Of a stretch of DNA of 64,000 nucleotides, positions 15,396-23,056 are shown one piece after another. Made by a program: the position numbers and the translations under genes. The stretch comes from Streptomyces pilosus (GTDB taxonomy: Bacteria > Actinomycetota > Actinomycetes > Streptomycetales > Streptomycetaceae). The stretch spans positions 1 through 64,000 of the forward strand of contig NZ_BMTU01000020.1 of assembly GCF_014649835.1 (NCBI RefSeq). The letters run 5' to 3'. Within the stretch, counting starts at the first letter, position 1, and the number at the start of each line of letters is the position of its first letter. The notes below the pieces were generated by a model, which was given only the letters and a program-made list of their open reading frames with translations, had not been told where the DNA came from and ran no database searches.

Positions 15396-15439
15396 GGGGC
15401 CGCTCCGCGCGGAGAACGCGAAGGGCGCGGGGCGCCGCC

Positions 15440-16237
15440 TCAGTCGAGCAGGCGCGCGCGCAGCCGCTCCCGGGTCTCGGGCGTGAGCCCGAGGCCCTGC
15501 TCCAGATAGGGGTCCACGCCACCCCACGTCTCCTCGACGGTCTCGAAGGCGGCCGACAGGTACTCCGCCCGGGCGTCGAACAGGGGGTCGAGCAGCTCCA
15601 TCACCTCGGGGGAGTAGGCCGAGGCGGAGCTGCCGCTGCGGTGCACCTTGTAGCGGCGGTGCGTGGCGCTGGACTTCAGGTAGTCGTCGACGATCGCGTC
15701 CCGCTCCACGCCCAGGGCGAGCAGCGTCACCGCCACCGACAGTCCCGCGCGGTCCTTGCCCGCCGCACAGTGCATCAGCGCGGGGACGCTGTCCTCGGCG
15801 AGCGAGCGCAGCACCAGAGCGTGCTCGGCGGTGCGCTCCTTGATGATCAGACGGTAGGAGCTGATCATCCGGTCCGCGCCCTTGCCGTCCGCGAGGATCG
15901 AGCGCAGCTGGTCCAGGTCGCCGTCGCGGACCATCTTCCAGAACTCGGCGCCGTCGGCCGGGTCGCTGAGCGGCAGGTTCACGTTGCGCACGCCCGGCAG
16001 CTCGACGTCCGCCCCCTCCAGCTTCTGGTCGGCCGCGTTGCGGAAGTCGAAGATGGTGTGCAGCCCCAGCGAGGACAGGAAGACGGCGTCCTCCGCGGTC
16101 GCGTGGGCGAGGTGGCCGCTGCGGAACAGGACTCCGTGCCGCACCCGCCGTCCGTCCACGGTCGGCAGTCCGCCCACGTCGCGGAAGTTGCGGACTCCGG
16201 CCAGCCCCGGTTCGGTCGACGGGATCTGCTGCGTCAC
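15440..16237 (-). CDS. Tyrosine/phosphoinositide-type protein phosphatase
   Basis: A 265-aa cysteine phosphatase. The P-loop HCAAGKDRAG begins at about His156, with Cys157 the nucleophile; the Lys-Asp in the loop is typical of the PtpB/lipid-phosphatase-like bacterial family. The N-terminal GVRNFRDVGGLP motif and FRSGHLAH are also family hallmarks. GTG start at 16237 is chosen because GGAGGAG lies 6 nt upstream. It faces the 42-aa gene convergently. Substrate unknown; family members dephosphorylate Tyr/Ser/Thr proteins or phosphoinositides. Confidence 0.88.
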   Translation of the reverse strand: MTQQIPSTEPGLAGVRNFRDVGGLPTVDGRRVRHGVLFRSGHLAHATAEDAVFLSSLGLHTIFDFRNAADQKLEGADVELPGVRNVNLPLSDPADGAEFWKMVRDGDLDQLRSILADGKGADRMISSYRLIIKERTAEHALVLRSLAEDSVPALMHCAAGKDRAGLSVAVTLLALGVERDAIVDDYLKSSATHRRYKVHRSGSSASAYSPEVMELLDPLFDARAEYLSAAFETVEETWGGVDPYLEQGLGLTPETRERLRARLLD

Positions 16238-16735
16238 GTAGGACTCCTCCCACTCCGCACCGTCGCCGCGGCTCGTCGACGGGCACCACTCGACGATACG
16301 ACATCGCCTGCCTGGGGCAACGAGGTGTCCACGGGCACGGCCGGGCCGCTCCACGGCCCCGGTGACGACGGTGCTCCGGTGACGCGGATCTCTTCGAGGG
16401 GCGGGTGCGCCCGCACCGGAGCGGTGCCCCGCATGAGGTGACCGCGATCGTCGCATTCGGGTGTTCTGTCCGTTTAGATCCATTGGTGTCAACGTGCCCC
16501 GTTAGGGCGGGAGATGGGTGTGGGGTGCGTGAGCATCGTCATATCCGTGACGATGCGTTGTCGCCATGTGCACGTAATTCGCTGGAACGGCAAGGGAATT
16601 CGGACGTCGATCCGACGTGCGCATCGACGCTCGGTGACGTCGTTTCGTCCTGTGGATCACGAAAAAGGGCGTGCGCGGTGAACCTCCGCTTGTCCCGTCG
16701 CGTCCGGGTCGCTTACGTTCCCAACCGATCCGGAC
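16238..16735. other. Long structured non-coding stretch
   Basis: Nearly 500 bp between the divergent phosphatase gene and the riboswitch. From about 16440 the base composition falls below that of neighbouring genes. Several small inverted repeats are visible: GCATCGTC/GACGATGC (16533-16556, 8-bp stem, 8-nt loop) and ACGTCG-ATC-CGACGT (near 16602-16616). No convincing gene is seen. The far end must contain the promoter of the M23 peptidase mRNA. A small RNA is possible but not shown. Confidence 0.45.
16690..16719 (+). promoter_or_regulatory. Candidate promoter of riboswitch/M23 peptidase mRNA
   Basis: TTGTCC (16690-16695) and TACGTT (16714-16719) are separated by 18 bp, matching the Streptomyces housekeeping promoter pattern loosely. 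A start about 7-10 nt downstream would fall just before the first riboswitch helix at 16739. Confidence 0.45.
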
Positions 16736-16912
16736 GGACGCCTAATCCTGCCGCCGCCCGGAGCCCGCACACACTGACCCGTGTACGGCAGGAGCGGGGG
16801 ACCCACAGGTACGACTGCCTGTTCCGGTCTCCGGAACGGCTTGGGGTTAAGCCGCGCGACAGCGCGGCCGGGCATCTCCAGTCCGAACCCGACAGCTCAC
16901 CTCGTAGGCGCC
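16736..16912 (+). promoter_or_regulatory. ydaO/yuaA-type cyclic di-AMP riboswitch
   Basis: The conserved blocks of this class occur in order: CGCCTAATCCTGCCG (P1 and first helix), the pairing CGGCAGGAGCGGGGGACCCA, the internal TTGGGGTTAAGCC, and the 3' core CCGAACCCGACAGCTCACC followed by TCGTAGGCG. CGCCT at 16739-16743 pairs with AGGCG at 16906-16910 to close P1. It ends 17 nt before a LysM-M23 peptidase start. In Bacillus and Streptomyces, c-di-AMP riboswitches of this class lie before cell-wall hydrolase genes and shut expression off when ligand is high. Motif recognition is by eye; exact ends are approximate. Confidence 0.85.
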
Positions 16913-16928
16913 GGAGAGGAAATTCGTC

Positions 16929-17858
16929 ATGCCCGCGAAGGGTAAGCACCGCCGTACCAAGGCCCAGCGCCTCACCCGTTCCATCGCCGTCGCCGGAACC
17001 GGTGGCGCCGCACTCGCCCTGCCGCTTCTCGGCGCCACCGGCGCGCACGCCGCCGCCCCGCAGGCGGCCCCCGAGAAGACCGTCCAGTCCGTCTCCGCCG
17101 GCCACCAGGCCACGGCCGGCAAGAGCGGTGAGGTCCGTACCTACACCGTGAAGGCCGGCGACTACCTCGCGAAGATCGCCGAGGCGGAGCAGGTCGACGG
17201 TGGCTGGAAGAAGCTCTACGCGGACAACCGCCAGGCCATCGGTGACGACCCGTCACTCATTCACCCCGGCCTGAAGCTCTCCGTGGACGGCAAGGCCGCC
17301 GAGGCCCCGAAGAAGTCCGCCACGCCGAAGCCCGCCACGCCGAAGCCCGCCGCGCCCAAGGCCGAGAAGCCCGCCGAGAAGCCGGCGCAGCAGTCGTCCG
17401 AGAAGTCGGCCCCGCAGACGTCCACGCAGACGACCGCGAACCAGGCCGCCTCCGGCTACAGCTCCCCGGTGCCCGGCGGCGGCGTCGGCACCGCCTACAA
17501 GGTGGCCGGCAGCATGTGGTCCAGCGGCTACCACACCGGTGTCGACTTCAGCGTGCCGACCGGCACCTCCCTGAAGGCCGTCGGCTCCGGCACGGTCGTC
17601 TCCGCGGGCTGGGCCGGCGCGTACGGCAACCAGGTCGTCATCAAGCTCAGCGACGGCTACTACGCCCAGTACGCCCACCTGTCCTCGCTGTCGGTCTCGG
17701 CCGGCCAGACCGTGAGCGGCGGCCAGCAGGTCGGCCTCTCCGGCTCGACCGGCAACTCGACCGGCCCGCACCTCCACTTCGAGATCCGCACCAGCCCGAA
17801 CTACGGCTCGGACGTGGACCCGGTCTCCTACCTCCGCTCCAAGGGCGTCTCCCTCTGA
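16929..17858 (+). CDS. Secreted LysM-M23 peptidoglycan endopeptidase
   Basis: Cell-wall hydrolase of 309 aa. A twin-basic N-terminus and hydrophobic core end in a likely signal-peptidase site after AHA (about residue 41). A LysM domain covers about residues 68-118 (TYTVKAGDYLAKIAEAE). A long Ala/Pro/Lys linker with PKPATPKPAAPK repeats follows. The M23 domain covers about 175-305, with zinc ligands in HTGVDFS and HLHFEI. The ATG is preceded by GGAGAGGA. The riboswitch upstream links its expression to c-di-AMP and hence turgor/cell-wall state. Likely acts in growth or spore germination by analogy with riboswitch-controlled hydrolases. Confidence 0.93.
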   Translation: MPAKGKHRRTKAQRLTRSIAVAGTGGAALALPLLGATGAHAAAPQAAPEKTVQSVSAGHQATAGKSGEVRTYTVKAGDYLAKIAEAEQVDGGWKKLYADNRQAIGDDPSLIHPGLKLSVDGKAAEAPKKSATPKPATPKPAAPKAEKPAEKPAQQSSEKSAPQTSTQTTANQAASGYSSPVPGGGVGTAYKVAGSMWSSGYHTGVDFSVPTGTSLKAVGSGTVVSAGWAGAYGNQVVIKLSDGYYAQYAHLSSLSVSAGQTVSGGQQVGLSGSTGNSTGPHLHFEIRTSPNYGSDVDPVSYLRSKGVSL

Positions 17859-17888
17859 CCCCTGCGGCGACCTTCCTGACACGCACGC

Positions 17889-17923
17889 CGAAGGCCGGCT
17901 CCCTTCCCCGGGGCCGGCCTTCG
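17889..17923 (+). terminator. Terminator of M23 peptidase gene
   Basis: CGAAGGCCGGC and GCCGGCCTTCG form an 11-bp perfect stem around a 13-nt loop, 30 nt after the peptidase stop. No strong U tract. Confidence 0.75.
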
Positions 17924-17979
17924 CCGTATTCCGCGACGGCCGACTTCGCGGAGTGGCTTATCTCACCGCGCGTCAACCC

Positions 17980-18008
17980 TTGCCTACGGTCGCGTAGGTC
18001 ACATTAAA
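17980..18008 (+). promoter_or_regulatory. Promoter with internal palindrome before SGNH hydrolase
   Basis: TTGCCT (17980-17985) and ATTAAA (18003-18008) are 17 bp apart. CCTACG-GTCG-CGTAGG (17983-17998) is a perfect 6-4-6 inverted repeat lying over the end of the -35 and the spacer, where a repressor would block RNA polymerase. The regulator is not known. Confidence 0.4.
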
Positions 18009-18017
18009 AGGTGAATC

Positions 18018-18050
18018 ATGACCTGCTGTGGCAGACGATTCGAAGAATGA
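18018..18050 (+). CDS. Candidate 10-aa cysteine-pair leader peptide
   Basis: ATG ORF encoding MTCCGRRFEE, with AAGGTGA about 4 nt upstream. This is a better ribosome site than the one for the overlapping SGNH gene, whose GTG start (18028) lies inside it in another frame. Short ORFs with adjacent Cys codons are used as cysteine-responsive attenuators in actinobacteria. Whether this one is translated is unproven. Confidence 0.3.
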   Translation: MTCCGRRFEE

Positions 18051-18846
18051 CAGCAGAAGAGTGATCGGGTCGTACGTGGCGGTGGGGGACAGCTTCACGG
18101 AGGGCGTCGGTGACCCCGGCCCCGACGGGTCCTTCGTCGGCTGGGCCGACCGGTTCGCCGTACTCCTCGCCGACCTCCGGCCCGAGGGCGCTTTCGACTA
18201 CACCAATCTCGCCGTGCGCGGAAAGCTGTTGGACCAGATCATGGCGGACCAGGTCCCGCGGGCCGTGGAACTCGCCCCGGACCTCGTCTCCTTCTGCGCG
18301 GGCGGCAACGACATCCTCCGTCCGGGATCGGACCCCGACGAGGTGGCAGAACGTTTCGAGCGGGCCGTCGCCGCGCTCACCGCCGTGTCCGGCACCGTGC
18401 TGGTGACGACCGGGTTCGACACCCGCGGCGTCCCCCTCCTCAAGCACCTGCGCGGCAAGATCGCCACCTACAACGGGCACGTGCGGGCCGTCGCCGACCG
18501 CTACGGCTGCCCGGTGCTGGACCTGTGGTCCCTCAGGAGCGTCCAGGACCGCAGGGCCTGGGACGCCGACCGGCTGCACCTGTCGCCCGAAGGGCACACC
18601 CGCGTGGCGCTCCGCGCCGGGCTCGCCCTCGGCCTGGAGGTCCCCGCCGACCCGGAGCAGCCCTGGCCGCAGCTGCCGCGCCGCGGCGCCCTCGAGGTCC
18701 GCCGGGACAACGTGCAGTGGGCCCGTGAGTACCTGGTGCCGTGGATCGGCCGCCGGCTGCGCGGCGAGTCCTCGGGCGACCACGTGATCGCCAAGGGGAC
18801 GCTGTCGCCGGACGACATCAAGGTGCGGATCGCCGCCGTGGCGTGA
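18028..18846 (+). CDS. SGNH/GDSL-family hydrolase
   Basis: Esterase/lipase-like hydrolase of 272 aa, without a signal peptide. The catalytic serine block is AVGDSFTEG near residue 21, the oxyanion Asn block is AGGNDIL near 92, and the catalytic Asp-His pair is in DADRLHLSPEGH near 182. Start is uncertain: GTG 18028 has no clean ribosome site, and GTG 18061 in the same frame (MIGSYVAVGDSF) would also keep the whole fold. A short ORF overlaps the first start. Substrate unknown; related proteins deacylate small esters or lipids. Confidence 0.88.
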   Translation: MADDSKNDSRRVIGSYVAVGDSFTEGVGDPGPDGSFVGWADRFAVLLADLRPEGAFDYTNLAVRGKLLDQIMADQVPRAVELAPDLVSFCAGGNDILRPGSDPDEVAERFERAVAALTAVSGTVLVTTGFDTRGVPLLKHLRGKIATYNGHVRAVADRYGCPVLDLWSLRSVQDRRAWDADRLHLSPEGHTRVALRAGLALGLEVPADPEQPWPQLPRRGALEVRRDNVQWAREYLVPWIGRRLRGESSGDHVIAKGTLSPDDIKVRIAAVA

Positions 18847-19062
18847 GACGCCGCCGCGCCGCCGCGGCGGCGCGCCGGCCACGGAGGACCGGGGCACGCG
18901 GCCGGCGGGCGCCGTCCGGCCGGCCGCGCGGCCCGGCGACCCGCCGGAACCGCCACCGGTCGCCACTTTCCGCGACCGGCCGTGACCGACCGTGACCGGC
19001 ACCCCGGGTGTCGTACCGGCCGCACATAATGGAATGTCTGAACGACTCCACCTGGAGGTACC

Positions 19063-20256
19063 GTGGCCGGCTCCCCTTTCCGCAGTCCCACGCTCCGCGC
19101 CTTGCGGCCCCTGGGTTTCGGCGCGGACCCCGGCGGGGAGCGCATGGCCCGCATCCGCAGGTCCCCCCACTTCGCGGACGGCGTGTTCCAGAACCCGGGC
19201 GGCCCCGCCCGGACCCGCCCCTCGGGCTCGGCGCGTGACTTCGCGAAGGTGTACTTCGACAAGGACAGCCGTACCCGCCGTGCCCCGCAGGGCCACATCC
19301 CGGTGCACCCCACCACCCTCGCCGACATCTCCCGCCCGCCCGCCTCGGGGCTGCGCCTGACCTGGACGGGCCACTCCTCGGTCCTCGCGGAGATCGACGG
19401 CCACCGCGTCCTCTTCGACCCCGTCTGGGGCGAACGCTGCTCGCCCTTCCCCTTCGCCGGACCCCGGCGGCTGCACCCGGCACCCCTCCCGCTCGCGGCC
19501 CTCGGCCCGGTCGACGTGGTCGTCATCTCCCACGACCACTACGACCACCTCGACCTGCCCACGATCAGGGCGCTCGCCGGCACGGACACCCTGTTCGCGG
19601 TGCCCCTCGGGGTGGGGGCGCACCTGGAGCGCTGGGGTGTGCCGGCGGACCGGCTGCGCGAGCTGGACTGGCACGAGTCGACGACGGCCGGAGGTCTCAC
19701 CCTCACCGCCACACCGGCCCGCCATTTCTGCGGCCGCGGCCTGCGCAACACCCAGCACACCCTCTGGGCCTCCTGGGTCGTCACCGGCGGGGAGCACCGG
19801 GTCTACCACAGCGGCGACACCGGCTACTTCGACGGCTTCGCGGAGATCGGCGCCGCCCACGGCCCGTTCGACGCGACCATGATCCAGGTCGGCGCGTACT
19901 CGGACTTCTGGCCGGACATCCACATGACGCCCGAGGAGGGCGTACGGTCCCACCTCGACCTGCAGGGCGGCGCGCCGGCCGGTGTCCTGCTCCCCATCCA
20001 CTGGGGCACCTTCAACCTGGCGCCGCACCCGTGGGCCGAGCCGGGGGAGTGGATGAGGGACGCGGCCGAGGAGGCCGGTCAGGCGGTGGCGTTCCCGCGG
20101 CCGGGCGAGCCGTTCGAGCCGGCGGGGCGAGTGCCGGGCGAGCCGTGGTGGCGGGCGGTCTCCGGTCCGGTCGCTCACCCCTGGCGGAATCCCCGGAGCA
20201 CCGGGCACGTGGCCGGGACGAGCAAGGGGGACCTCGACCTCGCGGGCGAGCGGTGA
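19063..20256 (+). CDS. Metallo-beta-lactamase-fold hydrolase (NAPE-PLD/UlaG-like)
   Basis: A 397-aa member of the MBL fold subgroup that includes N-acyl-phosphatidylethanolamine phospholipase D. Metal ligands are in SHDHYDHLD (HxHxDH, near residue 161), the later His in TPARHFCGRG, the Asp in YHSGDTGYFDGF, and the final His in PIHWGTF. The N-terminal FQNPGG and FAKVYF segments are typical of the bacterial NAPE-PLD-like group. GTG 19063 is chosen because GGAGGT lies just upstream. It may act on phospholipids; substrate is inference. The 216 bp upstream are very GC-rich with repeated CCG tracts. Confidence 0.88.
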   Translation: MAGSPFRSPTLRALRPLGFGADPGGERMARIRRSPHFADGVFQNPGGPARTRPSGSARDFAKVYFDKDSRTRRAPQGHIPVHPTTLADISRPPASGLRLTWTGHSSVLAEIDGHRVLFDPVWGERCSPFPFAGPRRLHPAPLPLAALGPVDVVVISHDHYDHLDLPTIRALAGTDTLFAVPLGVGAHLERWGVPADRLRELDWHESTTAGGLTLTATPARHFCGRGLRNTQHTLWASWVVTGGEHRVYHSGDTGYFDGFAEIGAAHGPFDATMIQVGAYSDFWPDIHMTPEEGVRSHLDLQGGAPAGVLLPIHWGTFNLAPHPWAEPGEWMRDAAEEAGQAVAFPRPGEPFEPAGRVPGEPWWRAVSGPVAHPWRNPRSTGHVAGTSKGDLDLAGER

Positions 20257-20278
20257 CGCCGTCCGGGCTCGTGCCGGC

Positions 20279-20647
20279 TCAGTCGGTGACCCGGCTCCGG
20301 TTCTGGTAGGCGAGCGCCAGGTACTCCGGGTGCCGTGCCATCCAGGCCGCGATGAACGGGCAGGTGGCCAGCACCGGCAGACCTCGCTCGCGCGCGTCGT
20401 CGAGCACGGCGCGGGCCAGCGCCGAACCGAGCCCCCGGCCGTTGTACGCCGGGTCGATCACCGTGTGCGGGTACACGACCAGCGCGTCCGTTCGCAGGTA
20501 GTCCGCGAAGCCGACGGTCTCGCCGTCCAGCCGCACCTCGAACCGTGAGGCCTCGGCCACGTCGACGACGTCCACACCACTGTCGTCGGGAAGGCTCTGC
20601 GCGGGCATGTACGGCTCCGGTTCTCTCGGGGACGGGGAGGACGTCAT
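20279..20647 (-). CDS. Small GNAT-like acetyltransferase (YidJ/Gcn5-related N-acetyltransferase)
   Basis: About 122 aa with the short single-domain GNAT core: FEVRLDGETVGFADY, the beta-bulge region LVVYPHTVIDP, the acetyl-CoA loop YNGRGLGSALARAVLDDAR, and the characteristic end TCPFIAAWMARHPEYLAL. This is the YidJ-like small GNAT group. ATG 20647 (GGGAGC upstream) and ATG 20608 (MPAQSL) are both possible starts. It converges with the MBL hydrolase with 22 bp between stops. Substrate unknown. Confidence 0.82.
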   Translation of the reverse strand: MTSSPSPREPEPYMPAQSLPDDSGVDVVDVAEASRFEVRLDGETVGFADYLRTDALVVYPHTVIDPAYNGRGLGSALARAVLDDARERGLPVLATCPFIAAWMARHPEYLALAYQNRSRVTD

Positions 20648-20943
20648 CGAGCGTAGCTCCCGGCCACCACCTCCGCGGCCACGGAGACGTGGGCAATGGA
20701 CGGGTGGTTGCGGTGCACGGGGGAGCGGCGCGTGTTCGCGGTATCGGCGACCCACCGACGGACGCAACCCACCGGGTCGTGGTTCCGGGCCGTCGTGCGC
20801 GACCGGCACGTCCGAGCCGGCTCGCCACCCGGCCGCCGAGCCACATGCTCCGGCCCGTCTCGCCCGGCGCTCACGCCGTGCCGTGCGTCACCGGCCACCG
20901 GCCCGGCGGCCGGGTGCTCCGGCCGTTACGGGATACTGCGGGC

Positions 20944-21402
20944 ATGCGGATCTCGGCCAGAGCGGACTATGCGGTGCGTGCCGCCCTGCAGCTCGCCGCC
21001 GTCGCGGAGGGCTGCCCGCTCACCACGGAGGCCATCGCCGACGCCCAGGGCATTCCGCGCAAGTTCCTGGAAGGCATCCTCAACGACCTGCGCCGCGAGG
21101 GCCTGGTGGTGAGCCGGCGCGGTGCGAACGGCGGCTACCGGCTGTCAGGGCCGGCGGAGTCCATCAGCATCGCGGACGTCATCCGGGCCGTCGACGGCCC
21201 GCTCGTCTCCGTCCAGGGCGTACGCCCGCCCGACCTGTCCTACACCGGCCCGGCCACCGCCCTGCTCCCGCTGTGGATCGCGCTGCGGGCCAACGTGCGG
21301 CAGATCCTGGAGGGCGTCTCCCTCGCGGACGTCGTCTCCGGCCGGCTGCCCGAGGGCGTGATGCGGCTGACGGACGCCCCGGCCGCCTGGACCAACCCGT
21401 AA
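20944..21402 (+). CDS. Rrf2-family transcriptional regulator
   Basis: 152-aa regulator with the Rrf2 winged helix: MRISARADYAVRAAL at the start, PRKFLEGILNDLRREGLV as recognition region, and RGANGGYRLSGPAESISIADV as wing. The three clustered Cys that bind Fe-S in IscR/NsrR are absent; the only Cys is near residue 24, so it is not a classical Fe-S sensor. A -10 like GATACT (20932-20937) lies 6 nt before the ATG and there is no ribosome site, so the mRNA is probably leaderless. The next gene, a flavin monooxygenase-like protein, has a candidate operator and may be its target. Confidence 0.88.
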   Translation: MRISARADYAVRAALQLAAVAEGCPLTTEAIADAQGIPRKFLEGILNDLRREGLVVSRRGANGGYRLSGPAESISIADVIRAVDGPLVSVQGVRPPDLSYTGPATALLPLWIALRANVRQILEGVSLADVVSGRLPEGVMRLTDAPAAWTNP

Positions 21403-21479
21403 CCGTCCCGACTGCTGGGACGGGCGCGTCCGGTGGGCGGATGCCACCTTGCTGAGGCCCCGTCACTCCCGCAGGATGA

Positions 21480-21502
21480 TTCCCTACCAATCCAATAGGG
21501 AA
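21480..21502. promoter_or_regulatory. Inverted repeat before DszC-like gene
   Basis: TTCCCTA and TAGGGAA are perfect 7-bp arms around 9 AT-rich bases (CCAATCCAA). It ends 10 nt before the start of the acyl-CoA dehydrogenase-like gene. The arrangement resembles sites of Rrf2/CymR-type sulphur regulators (TTCC...GGAA with an AT-rich centre), and an Rrf2 gene lies next door. Confidence 0.5.
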
Positions 21503-21512
21503 ATGGGGAGCC

Positions 21513-22724
21513 GTGGCTGAGGTGGAGGTGATCACCACCGCCGGGGACTACTGGCGGCGCGTCGCCGACGAGGTCGCCGACGATCTCGCCGTGGACGCGG
21601 TCGACCGCGAACGGGCCGGCAAGCCCCCCTTCGACGAGGTCGGGCGGCTGCGGGAGTCCGGACTGCCGGCCGTGCTCGTCCCGCCCGCGCCGGACGGGCG
21701 CGGGACGCCCTGGCGAGACGCCTGCGCCGTCGTACGCCGGATCGCCGCCGCCGACGGCTCGGTGGGTGAACTCCTCGGCCGCCACTACGTGCTGTCCTGG
21801 AGCGCCCGATTCTTCGCCGCCCCGGACCACGCCGACGCGCTGGAGGCCCGCTCGGCGCGGGAGGGGTGGCTGTGGGCGGGCGCGACCGCCTCTCCCGGAC
21901 CGCTCACCCACGGCGACCTGCCCGGCCCCGTCCTCGGCCCCGCCGCCGGTGGCGGACACCTCGTCCTGCACGGCCACCGTGCCCTGCCCACCGCGGTGCA
22001 CGACGCCGACCGGCTCGTCGTCGACGCCGTCTGCTCCGTCACCCACGAACCGGTGGTCGTGGTGGTGGACGCGCGGCACCCACGGGTGGGCCGCGCCCCG
22101 GAGCACGACCGGCTCGGCCAGCGACTCACCGGCGCCGGCACCGTCCACTTCGACGGCGTACCCGTCGCCGCGGCCGACGTGCTCGGTCCCGCCGGGCTCG
22201 ACGAGGAACTGACCCCGCCGCACACCGCACTCGCCCCGCTCGCCCTCGCCCTGATGCTGACCCAGGTCGCGCTGGGCGTGGCCGAGGGGGCGCTGGCGGA
22301 GGCCAAGGACCTCGGCCGCCGCGGGCGTCGCTCCCGGCCGGCGCACGGCGACGCCGACGTCCTCCAGGCTTACGGCGAGCTCGCCCTCGCCCTGCACACC
22401 GCCGCGGCGGTGACCGACCGCGCGACGGCGGCCGTGGCGGACGCGCTCGCCGCGGGCCAGGAACTCGGCCACGAGCGGCGGGCCGACACCGCCGCGCAGG
22501 TCGCGGTGGCCGGCGCGGTCACCGCCAAGGCCGCCCTGCTGACCGGCGAGCGCGTCCTGGCCCTCACCGACGCGGAGGGAGCCGACCGGTTCTGGCGCAA
22601 CATCCTCGCGCTGGTGGACCGCCACCCCGCCGGTCCCACCATGAGGGCCATCGGCGACCACTACCTGAACTCCGCGCACAGTGGCGCGCCTTCGGCCTCC
22701 TGGCCTCTTCTGTACGGAGAGTGA
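21513..22724 (+). CDS. Acyl-CoA dehydrogenase-fold flavin monooxygenase (DszC/SfnB-like)
   Basis: 403-aa protein of the acyl-CoA dehydrogenase superfamily, closest by eye to the DszC/SfnB group of reduced-flavin-dependent monooxygenases, often linked to sulphur-compound use. The N-terminal helical domain (FDEVGRLRESGLPAVLVPP), the middle beta domain (WLWAGATASPG) and the C-terminal four-helix domain ending RNILALVDRHPAGPTMRAIG are all present. GTG start with GGGGAG upstream. The neighbouring Rrf2 regulator and CymR-like operator support a sulphur-related role, which remains inference. Confidence 0.8.
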   Translation: MAEVEVITTAGDYWRRVADEVADDLAVDAVDRERAGKPPFDEVGRLRESGLPAVLVPPAPDGRGTPWRDACAVVRRIAAADGSVGELLGRHYVLSWSARFFAAPDHADALEARSAREGWLWAGATASPGPLTHGDLPGPVLGPAAGGGHLVLHGHRALPTAVHDADRLVVDAVCSVTHEPVVVVVDARHPRVGRAPEHDRLGQRLTGAGTVHFDGVPVAAADVLGPAGLDEELTPPHTALAPLALALMLTQVALGVAEGALAEAKDLGRRGRRSRPAHGDADVLQAYGELALALHTAAAVTDRATAAVADALAAGQELGHERRADTAAQVAVAGAVTAKAALLTGERVLALTDAEGADRFWRNILALVDRHPAGPTMRAIGDHYLNSAHSGAPSASWPLLYGE

Positions 22725-23056
22725 TGTTCTGGCCGGAGGGGGTGGGCCGGTTCGGTGGCGGTCCGGAGCCCCGGCCGGTCGGCTCCGAGGTGCCGGCGTG
22801 CCCCTGATGCGCGCCGTGTGCCGCGTCCCCGCCTCGTCCTCACGGGCCGTCATGACCGGTTCCGACCAGCATTGATCGCCGTGTGTTCGCTCCTGATCCC
22901 GCACCCTGAACGGTTATCGGTCTGTCGTACGACACCTCATACCAGAGCGCGATGCTGTCCGCACCAGTTTGTCAACTGCCCACCGCCCATGATGCGGTGG
23001 CGACTACGGTGAGTGTCGGTCAGCGGGCGTGACGGCCCGCGCCGCAGGGCGCGCTC
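22725..23056. other. Gap upstream of conservon
   Basis: About 330 bp with no gene. A perfect 10-bp palindrome GTCGTACGAC lies near 22924, with CATACC soon after. The promoter of the conservon must be here, but I see no clear -35/-10 pair. Confidence 0.4.
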
